DNA from: Bacteroidota bacterium | GTDB lineage: Bacteria > Bacteroidota > Rhodothermia > Rhodothermales > UBA10348 | Length of the DNA: 10,834 nucleotides | NCBI GenBank assembly: GCA_022571135.1 | Contig: JACZYK010000060.1 | Location: 1 to 10,834, forward strand | Direction: 5' to 3' | In this document: positions 1-7,657 of the stretch, in pieces | Layout: the number at the start of each line of letters is the position of its first letter | How positions within the stretch are numbered: the stretch's first letter is position 1 | The notes under the pieces: model-generated | What the model was told of the DNA's origin: nothing | The model's input: the letters and a program-made list of their open reading frames with translations, nothing else | Database searches by the model: none | Position numbers and translations under genes: made by a program

Positions 1-3000
1 CCCTGCAGACCGAAGCTGAAATCAACATTCGGAAGCGCCTCGTTCAAGAATCGATTGACCTGGCTTGAAACAAGCTGGGAAACACTGTTGAACGCCAGTT
101 GCCCTCCGGAATCGGTCGAGATATTATCCGTAGTGAGTTGGAATGAATTGACAAGTAGGACGCTCGTGGCATATTCGGTAGCTCGGTCGGGTTGATTCAG
201 TTGAGCCTCGAGGGCCTGATAGTCCCCGAGTACATTCTGATTCGACCGATCGATCGACAGACCCAGATCGACCGCGGGTGATTGTACCGTCCCGGAGATA
301 TTCAGGGATACAATCAGCGGAATCAACCCTCGGGCGTCCGATAAAATTCCGCCCAGGCCTGCTCTCGACGCTCTCGTCCTGTATGAGGCGGGTATATCGA
401 GCGTAGCATTTATCGGATCACCGTTCCACGTGATGGTGCCGCCCTCGTCGATTGAAAACCGACGAACGAACACCTCTCCGGCTGTGAACAGGTAATCTCC
501 GCCGCTGACGTCCAGTGAACCGTAGAGAAAGAATTCTCCCTGCGTTCTCTGCAGCTGAACCCTGCCGGCGCTCACCGCATTGATCACGTCGCCGAGAAGC
601 GGATCTATCACTAGGTGAATAGTGGATCCCTGCGGTACAAGAATACTGAGGTCCATGTCCAGCGCGTCGATGAAACGTCGCTCCGCATCGGGTCGTTTCG
701 CGAGGAGAAATGGGCGACTTGCGAGTTGACGAAAATCCGGAATGTGTCCTATGGAATCTGAGAATACAATGAATGTATCGTCGGTGCCCGCCGCAGTTTC
801 TTCAACCGGAATGAAGAGTTCGCTGTTCGCACTTGTGGTTGCGTTGGCGGATCGAAGAGAGGCGCCGTAGAGCGGTCCGTCGAGCGTAAGGGATCCGGAT
901 GTCCAGATGAAACCATAGAACGGCAGATCATCCGAGGAGGCCACATTCATGATCTGAAAGTCCTGAAGCTCACCGTTCAGATCCAGGGTAAAGAAGCGAT
1001 AATCGTTGAAGAATAGATTGCCGGTTATTTCTGCCGTACCTCCTGTAATGTCGCGCAGTGACGCCCGCTCTATAATGATCGCTTCTTCAGCAATCTGAAC
1101 TTCGCCCGTCAGGCTGAAGTCGAGGTTGAACGCGGGAATGGCGAGTCTTCCTTCGTGAATCTCAAGGTCGATATCGAATATGGGCTCGGAGAAAGATCCG
1201 CTTATGGTTCCCCCTCCGTCGGCATACCCGATAACGTTGTCCGTGTCACTGAAGATGTACTCGATAAAGAACATATCCACTCTCCGAACGTCCACTCCGA
1301 GTCGATACTCGCCCGGATCCTGTGTACCGTCCGGTCTGACGCCCGGAAGACGGAGCATGCCCGAAATCACGAGATCGTTGTCTACCATGGCCGCAGGCTC
1401 ATCCGTGCCAAAGATTACCTTTTCAGCGCTGGTATCTGCTGGTGTCAGAAGTAGCCGAACATTCACGTCTGTCGAACCGGGAATAAAATTGCTGCTGAGC
1501 GACAGGTTTCCCAGGATGCGTTCGTCCAGGGAAAATTGCTCTACGTTGATCTCACCCGCGACGCTCGGCTGGCCTCCACCTCCGGTTATCGCGAGTTTTG
1601 CGTTGAGAAAACCCCCCAAATGCGGTGAAAACGTTAAATAATTCCACATCTCGTGCAGAACTATGGCATCTGCGGCGAAGTGAAGCGTGTCCATCACCTG
1701 ATCGGACAGTGTTCCGTAAGCACGAATCTGCTGGCCGGTCGGGGCTTCATATCTATGCTGCGTCAGGACGGCATCGCTGACCACAATGGCGTCCTTGAAC
1801 ACGTCGATTCTAGGTTGCCCGTCTAGCCTCCACTCCGCTGCGCCAGCCTGGACGTCAAGACGGTCGATCGTGATCTGATTGCCGCTTTCCAGTAGCGAGA
1901 TGCTAGCTCGGACATTGACAGAATCTACTTTTCCCGTTCCCGGACTTGCAAAGGATAGACTCCCTGAACGATCGGCGAAATCGAATGCGAATTCGGGCTT
2001 CCTGATTCTCTGCCCCCCGATGCTCATCGAGTCTGAACGAATCCGAAGCGAGGCGCGGGCAGACTGTTCGATCGAGGGCTCTCGTGCCGCCTCGAAATTA
2101 CCGGTGACGATAGTGCCCGCCAGTCGGGCCGTTCCGAAGCGGATGGAATCCGCTTCTATTTGTGCGTTCAGTCTAAGCAGTTCGTCGTCCAGCTGCAGAG
2201 CAACATCTATCCAACCGACGGTGTCGAAATAGGGCAGTGTGGGCCAATAGTTCGAGACGAACTGGAGGCCGAATACGTTTCCCGATGCATGAAGCTTGAT
2301 GGGTTCCGTGAATCCTTCATCGGTTAGCGATACTCGAGCTGTTTCCCACAGGACCGTTTCCCGGAAATCCTCGAGTCCCGTATCCTTTCGATCCGAGGTA
2401 TAGAGTGATTTGTCGGATTCACGCAATACCGCCATCCTGATAGCCTGTCCCCACGCGGAGACAAGCGCAGAGAGTACAGAAAAATTCATATCTCCGAACA
2501 CGTCGATTTCTGCGACGTCACCCATGAGTGAGATCCTGGGTAGATCCGAGGCAGCGTCTCTAACGATTAATTCAATCGAATGGGGCTCTATGACAGATAC
2601 GCGCTGTCCAAGGATGACCTGGGAAGAGTCAAATTGGAGTTCAAATTCTGCGGAGAGTCGGTCATCCGTCAAACCGGAGCCGTGCAGACTGGCCTGTAGG
2701 TTGAGCCGCGTACGGAGTGAATCGTTACCGAGGAGTGGTCCTATGTCGGCTCCGTCGGCGTTGAGTTTCAGGGAATAAGATGGAGTTCCGTCGCCAAAGG
2801 CGCCCTCAGCCTTCAGAATTAGTGAGCCCTCGGCAAGTACGGCTTCAAAGTCGGAAGAAAAAATTCCAGCACTTGTTCTTCCGCTCATCGTCAGCGAAGC
2901 GATTCGGGATGGACCGATCCGCAGATCGTAAAGCCATGCCTGAGCTTCAGCCGTCAGCCTTCTCGGATCGACGCCTCGTCCGACGGTTCTAATTGAGCCT

Positions 3001-4298
3001 GTGATGTGGCTCGTCAGGTCTGATTTGCCGGTCCAGAAAGCCAGATTCAGATTGTCGGCCGTTAAGCCCAGAACAAACGAGAGCGAGTCGCCTATGGGCC
3101 CGGCGACCTCGAACTCGGTCGATAGGTCGCCGTGATCGGATACTATATCGACGTTTCCCGCCAAACGGATAGTGGGTGGCTGCGTCCTCAGTTGGACAAC
3201 TCCGTCGGCGTACCCTTCGACCCCCAGACTGTCGAATCGGAGTGACTTCAGAAAGCTTACACCAGGTAACCAGGCGCGCATTTCCTCAGGATCCAGACGC
3301 GCGGCCGAGACTGAAATCTGATATGAGATGTAATCCGGAAGGCCGTGCAGGGTGCCGGCCAGCTCCAGCTCAGAGTTCTCTCCGCGAATCCGCAGCCAGG
3401 ACACGGTCAGATCGGATATGGGGCCCTGAACGAGCGCAGATAAGGTGGCCGATCCGGACAGGGGCAGATTGGGAAAGAGAAACTTCAGCTCATCAAATGA
3501 AAGCGGTGTCGGTTCAAGGTTGATCAAAAAAGGCATGTCGAGCCAACTTTTGGTTGAATCGGTCCGAAGCCGGTCAATGAACCCACTCATGAGAAGGGAA
3601 GACTCGCCGATTCCGATCTCCAATTCATTAATCGAGATGCGATCGTCCTCGACGAGAAACTGGCTCCGGCCTCCGACGATTCGGAAACCGCTATCAATCA
3701 GCTCTCCCGAGAAACCCAGGATGTCTATCTGGGGCGTCTCCGATTCCCAATCTATCCGAGCCTCGAAATCGATGCCGTCGATTCTTGCGTTCGTGAAATC
3801 AAAAACGTCGCCGGAGGAGACCAATACAGGCGGGGACCCTGCATTGGTGCTTATCAGAACGCCGTCATGAATGGTCAGCATCGCCGACCGGAATGTCCAT
3901 GCCGATCCAGTACTCGACGAATCCTCCGTCTGACGTTCCAGAGCGCGTGCAAGGTTCCACCCGCCGTCTTCCTGCAGGTCGATATTCAAAATCGGCCGAT
4001 GGATGGAGATGCTTCGGACCGAGAACTCGTACCTCAGCAGGTCGGACCATCTGGGCTCGACGACCACCGAGTCGATCGTCGCTATCGTGAGTCCGTCGGG
4101 ATCTGTCAGCGAGATGTCCCGTGCATAAAGAGTATTTAGCAGATTGCCCGTCAGTCTGCCGATCCTGAGTTCACCCTTGTACGTGTTATTGAACGCCCGC
4201 TCTATTTGCCTGGACAGCTGGTCCCGACCAATCTGCGTCCGCGTCGCCGCGAAGAATGCCAAAAACAGGAAGAGTACCGTCAAACCGATGGCATGCAT
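1..4298 (-). CDS. tamB: Translocation/assembly module TamB (AsmA-like, DUF490), 3' end missing
   Basis: The frame is open for 1432 codons from the ATG at 4298 to the left edge, where it continues without a stop. TamB proteins are anchored in the inner membrane, span the periplasm as a long beta-rich groove and work with the Omp85 protein TamA/BamA in outer-membrane biogenesis and lipid transport. Residues 4-20 form a single hydrophobic anchor (IGLTVLFLFLAFFAAT). The AsmA-like start follows: a short helix-forming stretch, then RIGRLTGN at about 45. The middle is a long, low-complexity alternation of polar and hydrophobic residues typical of beta-taco repeats. The C-terminal TamB domain is clear: VPQGSTIHLVID near 1222, GDYLFTAG at 1267-1274, then RRFSIDEGGTI and W1291-NGDP followed by LDIPA, and SVLLVNSF near 1377. 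About 100 residues are probably missing. It lies downstream of aroB in the same orientation, 126 bases after its stop. The start is uncertain: TTG at 4337 would give a more basic N-terminus (LGRLLRHVSRR), while the ATG has only GAAGG, placed too close. TamB identity is firm. Confidence 0.93.
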   Translation of the reverse strand, partial: MHAIGLTVLFLFLAFFAATRTQIGRDQLSRQIERAFNNTYKGELRIGRLTGNLLNTLYARDISLTDPDGLTIATIDSVVVEPRWSDLLRYEFSVRSISIHRPILNIDLQEDGGWNLARALERQTEDSSSTGSAWTFRSAMLTIHDGVLISTNAGSPPVLVSSGDVFDFTNARIDGIDFEARIDWESETPQIDILGFSGELIDSGFRIVGGRSQFLVEDDRISINELEIGIGESSLLMSGFIDRLRTDSTKSWLDMPFLINLEPTPLSFDELKFLFPNLPLSGSATLSALVQGPISDLTVSWLRIRGENSELELAGTLHGLPDYISYQISVSAARLDPEEMRAWLPGVSFLKSLRFDSLGVEGYADGVVQLRTQPPTIRLAGNVDIVSDHGDLSTEFEVAGPIGDSLSFVLGLTADNLNLAFWTGKSDLTSHITGSIRTVGRGVDPRRLTAEAQAWLYDLRIGPSRIASLTMSGRTSAGIFSSDFEAVLAEGSLILKAEGAFGDGTPSYSLKLNADGADIGPLLGNDSLRTRLNLQASLHGSGLTDDRLSAEFELQFDSSQVILGQRVSVIEPHSIELIVRDAASDLPRISLMGDVAEIDVFGDMNFSVLSALVSAWGQAIRMAVLRESDKSLYTSDRKDTGLEDFRETVLWETARVSLTDEGFTEPIKLHASGNVFGLQFVSNYWPTLPYFDTVGWIDVALQLDDELLRLNAQIEADSIRFGTARLAGTIVTGNFEAAREPSIEQSARASLRIRSDSMSIGGQRIRKPEFAFDFADRSGSLSFASPGTGKVDSVNVRASISLLESGNQITIDRLDVQAGAAEWRLDGQPRIDVFKDAIVVSDAVLTQHRYEAPTGQQIRAYGTLSDQVMDTLHFAADAIVLHEMWNYLTFSPHLGGFLNAKLAITGGGGQPSVAGEINVEQFSLDERILGNLSLSSNFIPGSTDVNVRLLLTPADTSAEKVIFGTDEPAAMVDNDLVISGMLRLPGVRPDGTQDPGEYRLGVDVRRVDMFFIEYIFSDTDNVIGYADGGGTISGSFSEPIFDIDLEIHEGRLAIPAFNLDFSLTGEVQIAEEAIIIERASLRDITGGTAEITGNLFFNDYRFFTLDLNGELQDFQIMNVASSDDLPFYGFIWTSGSLTLDGPLYGASLRSANATTSANSELFIPVEETAAGTDDTFIVFSDSIGHIPDFRQLASRPFLLAKRPDAERRFIDALDMDLSILVPQGSTIHLVIDPLLGDVINAVSAGRVQLQRTQGEFFLYGSLDVSGGDYLFTAGEVFVRRFSIDEGGTITWNGDPINATLDIPASYRTRASRAGLGGILSDARGLIPLIVSLNISGTVQSPAVDLGLSIDRSNQNVLGDYQALEAQLNQPDRATEYATSVLLVNSFQLTTDNISTDSGGQLAFNSVSQLVSSQVNRFLNEALPNVDFSFGLQ

Positions 4299-4424
4299 CG
4301 TCCTTCGCGATACATGTCTGAGCAGGCGACCAAGCAAAGCAATCAGGTAAGTTGAAGTCAGGAGGATTGTAATCGCTTTGTAAACGATAAAGAGGACGGG
4401 AAGTGCCCCAGCAGTGATCGACTG
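4299..4424 (-). other. aroB-tamB spacer, open in the tamB frame and hydrophobic
   Basis: These 126 bases separate the aroB stop (TAG, 4427-4425) from the first tamB ATG. aroB and tamB are in the same frame, so the spacer is 42 sense codons directly after the TAG. The codons would give a hydrophobic run (ALPVLFIVYKAITILL and TYLIALLG) followed by a basic patch (RLLRHVSRR) just before the tamB anchor. There is no ATG or GTG in it; TTG at 4337-4335 is the only standard alternative start. I see no terminator hairpin with a T-run and no good Shine-Dalgarno sequence, so aroB and tamB are probably on one transcript. Confidence 0.6.
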
Positions 4425-5528
4425 CTAGGGCCTCTTCAGGGCAAAAGACCAGGCCGCGTTTACGTCTGCGTCTGAAACGGTATCCGTCGTATACGCCTTC
4501 CCTATCTCCTTGAGAAGAACGAATCTCAGAGACTCGGCATCCCGTTTCTTGTCTGTTTTCATGGCGTCAGACAGAGCTGAATTCGAAAAACCTGAAGGAA
4601 CCGGTGGATGCGGAAGCCGCTCCAGCAGAGAAACCGCCCGAACATGATCAACCTTTCGGTTGTATCGCCGGGAGAGGTATAGTGCAGCTCGCATTCCCAG
4701 GGTCACCGCTTCGCCATGGGTGAAAAGGCCGTACCCCAGACATCGCTCCAGAGCATGCGCAAAGGTGTGTCCGAAGTTCAAGATGGCCCGGATACCCTGT
4801 TCCTTTTCATCTTCTGATACCACTTTGGCCTTGATGGAGGCGGCCCGGTATACCAGGTCTGTGACGACGCCCGGATCCCTCGCAACGATGCGATCGATTT
4901 CGTCTTCAATCCAATCGAAAAAGGCCACATCCGCGATCAGTGCGTGTTTGACTACTTCGGCCAGCCCGGAATGCCACTCTCGCCGTGGGAGCGTGTACAG
5001 GGACTTCGGTTCAATACAGACAAGAACGGGCTGATAAAACGTCCCGACCAGATTCTTGCCCTGTTCCCGATTTATTCCCGTTTTCCCGCCAATTGCGCTG
5101 TCTACCTGGGCGATAAGGGATGTCGGAACATGAACGAGTGGGACTCCTCGTAGAAGAGTCGATGCAGCGTATCCGGTCAAGTCGCCAATTACACCTCCGC
5201 CGATCGTAAGAATCGGGGTCTTTCGGTCGATTCCCCAGGATAGAGCGGCGTCATAAATGGCATGCAGGTGCTCCGTCGATTTGGTCTGCTCCCCGGCAGG
5301 CAGCACCAGGACCATCGGCTCCCAGCCGTCCTCTTTCAGTGCGACGTCGATACCCTCGATGTAATGCGCCGCGACGTTTTTGTCCGTAACCAGCAGACAG
5401 CGGCCCGGTCGCAGTCCCTGCTCCCTCATCAGTACCGGTAGAGCGGCGTGAGGCCGGAAAACGATGGAGTAGCTGCGGTCTTCCGGTAGCTCGACGCGGA
5501 TGGGTACTTCTGTATCATGAAGAAGCAT
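4425..5528 (-). CDS. aroB: 3-dehydroquinate synthase AroB
   Basis: AroB turns DAHP into 3-dehydroquinate, the second step of the shikimate pathway to aromatic amino acids, in the cytoplasm, using NAD and a divalent metal. The 367-residue length is normal for the family. Visible motifs are PAGEQTK at 78-84, the nucleotide-binding TIGGGVIGDLTGY at 108-120, VPTSLIAQVDSAIGGKTGIN at 134-153 with K149, GKN with K158, and the metal ligands E191 (GLAEVVKHALI), H254 (NFGHTFAHALE) and H271 (THGEAVTLGM). The late DKKRD at 326-330 is also typical. All expected catalytic residues are present, so the enzyme should be active. The ATG at 5528 is the first in-frame start giving a normal N-terminus. A GAGG lies 11 bases before it, too far for a strong ribosome site. 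It is probably the first gene of an aroB-tamB transcript and is divergent from the NRDE gene. Confidence 0.97.
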   Translation of the reverse strand: MLLHDTEVPIRVELPEDRSYSIVFRPHAALPVLMREQGLRPGRCLLVTDKNVAAHYIEGIDVALKEDGWEPMVLVLPAGEQTKSTEHLHAIYDAALSWGIDRKTPILTIGGGVIGDLTGYAASTLLRGVPLVHVPTSLIAQVDSAIGGKTGINREQGKNLVGTFYQPVLVCIEPKSLYTLPRREWHSGLAEVVKHALIADVAFFDWIEDEIDRIVARDPGVVTDLVYRAASIKAKVVSEDEKEQGIRAILNFGHTFAHALERCLGYGLFTHGEAVTLGMRAALYLSRRYNRKVDHVRAVSLLERLPHPPVPSGFSNSALSDAMKTDKKRDAESLRFVLLKEIGKAYTTDTVSDADVNAAWSFALKRP

Positions 5529-5826
5529 TTGATTCAGTGCCTCGCGTCGTGAGATGTTGCGTTTGAGCGTCTGGTGTAGCGTTTCAGTCCGCTGCCGAAG
5601 ATAGGGCTAAACGGTTTTGTCGGCACCTGGAGAGCAGAAAGACCACTGACGCCGTGCGAGCGGGCATCGGATACAATAAGTTTCTGTTCCCCCAGCCGCG
5701 GATCCCCGTGCGGGATCGAACCGGATTCGAAAACGTAGGTTGAGCCATCCTGATTTCCGCTACCGAGTTGGTGGAAACGGATTTTCAATTCGGCTCACAA
5801 AAGGTGCGGGTGAATCCGGCTACTCT
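5529..5826. other. Divergent spacer between aroB and the NRDE gene
   Basis: This 298-base region must hold the promoters of both aroB (leftwards) and the NRDE gene (rightwards). I could not identify a convincing sigma-70 pair or a Bacteroidota TTTG/TAnnTTTG pair on either strand. The nearest is TAAGTTTC at about 5677, without an upstream partner. Two overlapping inverted repeats lie at 5701-5730. A minus-strand reading frame of 84 codons (5788-5534) starts only with TTG and stops 5 bases before aroB. Its protein resembles nothing I know and its last 20 residues look like chance sequence, so I do not call it a gene. Confidence 0.6.
5701..5730. repeat. Two overlapping inverted repeats in the divergent spacer
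   Basis: GATCCC at 5701-5706 pairs with GGGATC at 5712-5717 around a 5-base loop. TCGAA at 5716-5720 pairs with TTCGA at 5726-5730 around CCGGA. The two share bases 5716-5717. No T-run follows on either strand, so a terminator is unlikely. An operator or simple RNA structure for one of the flanking divergent genes is possible, but symmetry alone is the evidence. Confidence 0.4.
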
Positions 5827-6597
5827 ATGTGTCTGATACTGTTTGCGTTTAGATCTCATCCCGATTATCCGCTCGTCCTGGCGGCGAACCGAGATGAATT
5901 TCTGGATCGGCCGACGCTGAAGGCTTCGTTCTGGGAAGACAGTCCCGGTATTATCGGTGGACGGGACCTGAAATGCGGCGGAACGTGGCTGGGTGTCTCC
6001 ATACGGGGACGCCTCGCTGCTGTTACGAATTATCGGGAACCCGGCCTGGCACAGTCGGGCGCGCCCTCTCGAGGGTTATTGGTGAAGGATTTTCTGACGT
6101 CTGATCTTTCACCGACTGCGTATCTGGATCGTCTTGTGGAGACCGCGTCAAAATACAATGGGTTCAATCTACTCGTCTGGGAGAATGGTGATCTGGGTTA
6201 CTACTCCAATCGGAGCGGCATGCCGGCCGTGTCGCTGTCGGCCGGCGTTCATGGACTGAGCAATGATCTGCTCGATACTCCGTGGCCGAAAGTCGAGGCA
6301 GGGAAGCGGGCGTTGGAAGACCTGATCGACGACGATCGTTTGAGTTCAGAGTCCTTACTCGAACTCCTCCTGAGTCGTGATGTCGCGCCGGACGATCGCC
6401 TCCCCGATACGGGAGTCGGACTCGAGACAGAACGGGCGCTTTCCCCGATGTTCATTCGCTCAAATGGATACGGCACGCGATGCTCGACTGCGATTCTGAT
6501 CGACAACCACTCGATTATCTCGATTCTCGAGCGGAGTTACGACGCCGCAGGAGACGTCACGGACGCCGTCGAATTCGAGCTGCGTACTGCTGAGTGA
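5827..6597 (+). CDS. NRDE-family protein (TANGO2-like, Ntn-type N-terminal Cys)
   Basis: The 256-residue product matches the NRDE family (PF05742), named after the motif seen here at N21-R-D-E24 in LAANRDEFLDRP. Further family signatures are Met1-Cys2 at the very start, GGRDLKCGGTWLGV at 44-57, NYRE at 68-71, GLSND at 143-147 and GTRCSTAILID at 216-226. The invariant Cys2 after the initiator Met and the NRDE pattern resemble N-terminal-nucleophile hydrolases, with Cys2 exposed once Met is removed. The family's eukaryotic member TANGO2 has been tied to heme and lipid handling, but the bacterial reaction is not established. The start is set at ATG 5827 because this places Cys2 correctly. An in-frame TTG at 5740 would add 29 residues with no family match. 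There is no clear Shine-Dalgarno sequence. It faces the epimerase gene tail to tail, and I see no signal peptide, so it should be cytoplasmic. Confidence 0.93.
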   Translation: MCLILFAFRSHPDYPLVLAANRDEFLDRPTLKASFWEDSPGIIGGRDLKCGGTWLGVSIRGRLAAVTNYREPGLAQSGAPSRGLLVKDFLTSDLSPTAYLDRLVETASKYNGFNLLVWENGDLGYYSNRSGMPAVSLSAGVHGLSNDLLDTPWPKVEAGKRALEDLIDDDRLSSESLLELLLSRDVAPDDRLPDTGVGLETERALSPMFIRSNGYGTRCSTAILIDNHSIISILERSYDAAGDVTDAVEFELRTAE

Positions 6598-6624
6598 GAA
6601 GCACTGGCTATTCTGAAGCGTCGG

Positions 6625-6636
6625 TCGATTAATCGA
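6625..6636. repeat. 12-base palindrome at the convergent gene ends
   Basis: TCGATTAATCGA is a perfect palindrome that includes the TAA stop of the epimerase gene (6631-6629) and lies 28 bases after the NRDE stop. No T-run follows on either strand, so it is not a classical terminator. Part of its symmetry comes from the Ile-Asp-stop codons, and chance is likely. Confidence 0.3.
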
Positions 6637-7648
6637 TCTCAATCGCGCCGATTCCGGGCACGTCGGGTACCGTGATTTTCCCCAGGTGGAATCCAAGCCC
6701 CTGAAAAGGATCATCGCAGAGGTGTAGTAGTCCGTCGAGGTCCAGATAATCTACAAGCGGAGCGAGGTGGGCGGCGGCGGTCAGTGCCAGGCTGCTCTCT
6801 ATCATGCAGCCCAGCATTACGGACATATCGAGGGATCGAGCCAGGATGATCATATTCCGAACCCGATGGATACCGCCGCATTTCGACAGCTTCAGGTTTA
6901 CACCGTCTGCAGCCCCGGCCAGCGCGATGACATCGTCAACCGTACGGACGCTTTCGTCGGCGATCAGCGGAGGCGCGGAGCCGCCCAGCATTCTTCTCAG
7001 GACGTGCCAGTCGTCGAGCTCTTCGTACGAGATGGGTTGTTCCACGAAGTCCAGGTCGCATTCCGAGAGTCGCGGGATGATTTTCAGGGCCTCCGGGACC
7101 GACCACGCGGAATTGGCGTCAATGCACAAACGGCCCGAATAACACTCTCTGGCTGTCCGTACAATGGCCTCGTCATACTCCAGATTACCGGAACCTAGTT
7201 TGAGTTTGAGAAATGGATAATCGGACACGGTGTCGAGAGTTTCCCGCAGTTTCTTTTCGCTGAGGGGTATCGATAACGCATATGTACTCAGAACAGACGT
7301 AGCCGGGTCGAGACCGAACAGTCTGAAGAGCGGTTGCCCGAGCGATTTGCCCCACAGGTCGTGGAGTGCCATGTCTACGGCAGCGAGGGCCGCCGGCGGC
7401 CCGGGAGGCAGCTGTTCAACGATTTGGCTGACCGGGAACGGTTGATCGAGAACCGACGTATCCAGATTCAGGCTGGAAACATACGCCTCGACATCCTCGA
7501 CGCTCGTATCGTAATACGGCGGTAGAGCGCCTTCACCGACGGCCGTTCCAAGACGGACGAGGGCGTTGCAACGCTCGAAACTGGTTCCGTGAGCGATACG
7601 AAACGGGCTGGATAGCTCAAGAACCAGTGCCTCCGTCGAAATCCTCAT
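6629..7648 (-). CDS. Dipeptide epimerase (L-Ala-D/L-Glu type, enolase superfamily)
   Basis: The 339-residue protein is a muconate-lactonizing-subgroup member of the enolase superfamily. It has the N-terminal capping domain (about 1-115) and then a barrel with all expected residues: K148-x-K150 (FLKLKLGSG), metal ligands D177 (IDANSAW), E203 (FVEQP) and D231 (IADES), and the second catalytic lysine K253 (VNLKLSKCGG). After CMIESSLALTAAAHLA it has D303-x-D305 (YLDLDGLLHL). A DxD at this place binds the substrate amino group in L-Ala-D/L-Glu epimerases, so a dipeptide substrate is well supported. The exact dipeptide cannot be read, because relatives act on various L-Xaa-L-Xaa pairs. The usual role is to epimerise L-Ala-D-Glu from murein so that the peptide can be recycled or degraded. 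The ATG at 7648 lies 9 bases after the stop of the upstream gene, which suggests translational coupling. No strong Shine-Dalgarno sequence is visible. Confidence 0.93.
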   Translation of the reverse strand: MRISTEALVLELSSPFRIAHGTSFERCNALVRLGTAVGEGALPPYYDTSVEDVEAYVSSLNLDTSVLDQPFPVSQIVEQLPPGPPAALAAVDMALHDLWGKSLGQPLFRLFGLDPATSVLSTYALSIPLSEKKLRETLDTVSDYPFLKLKLGSGNLEYDEAIVRTARECYSGRLCIDANSAWSVPEALKIIPRLSECDLDFVEQPISYEELDDWHVLRRMLGGSAPPLIADESVRTVDDVIALAGAADGVNLKLSKCGGIHRVRNMIILARSLDMSVMLGCMIESSLALTAAAHLAPLVDYLDLDGLLHLCDDPFQGLGFHLGKITVPDVPGIGAIEID

Positions 7649-7657
7649 TCGCGTCGC

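Noticed and set aside
1180..4350. Several 60-150 codon open frames on the plus strand
   Set aside because: All lie inside tamB on the opposite strand. They are rich in Ser, Arg and Pro, with no consistent order or start signals.
5712..5722. tRNA T-arm-like GGTTCGATCCC on the minus strand
   Set aside because: The T-stem has a mismatch. I could find no acceptor, D or anticodon stem at the required distances, and the bases are explained by the two local inverted repeats.
5740..5826. Longer NRDE protein from a TTG at 5740
   Set aside because: The extra 29 residues do not match the family and would bury the conserved Met-Cys N-terminus that starts at 5827.
6598..6628. Bidirectional terminator between the NRDE gene and the epimerase gene
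   Set aside because: Convergent ends suggest one, but there is only the short TCGATTAATCGA palindrome and no T-run on either strand.
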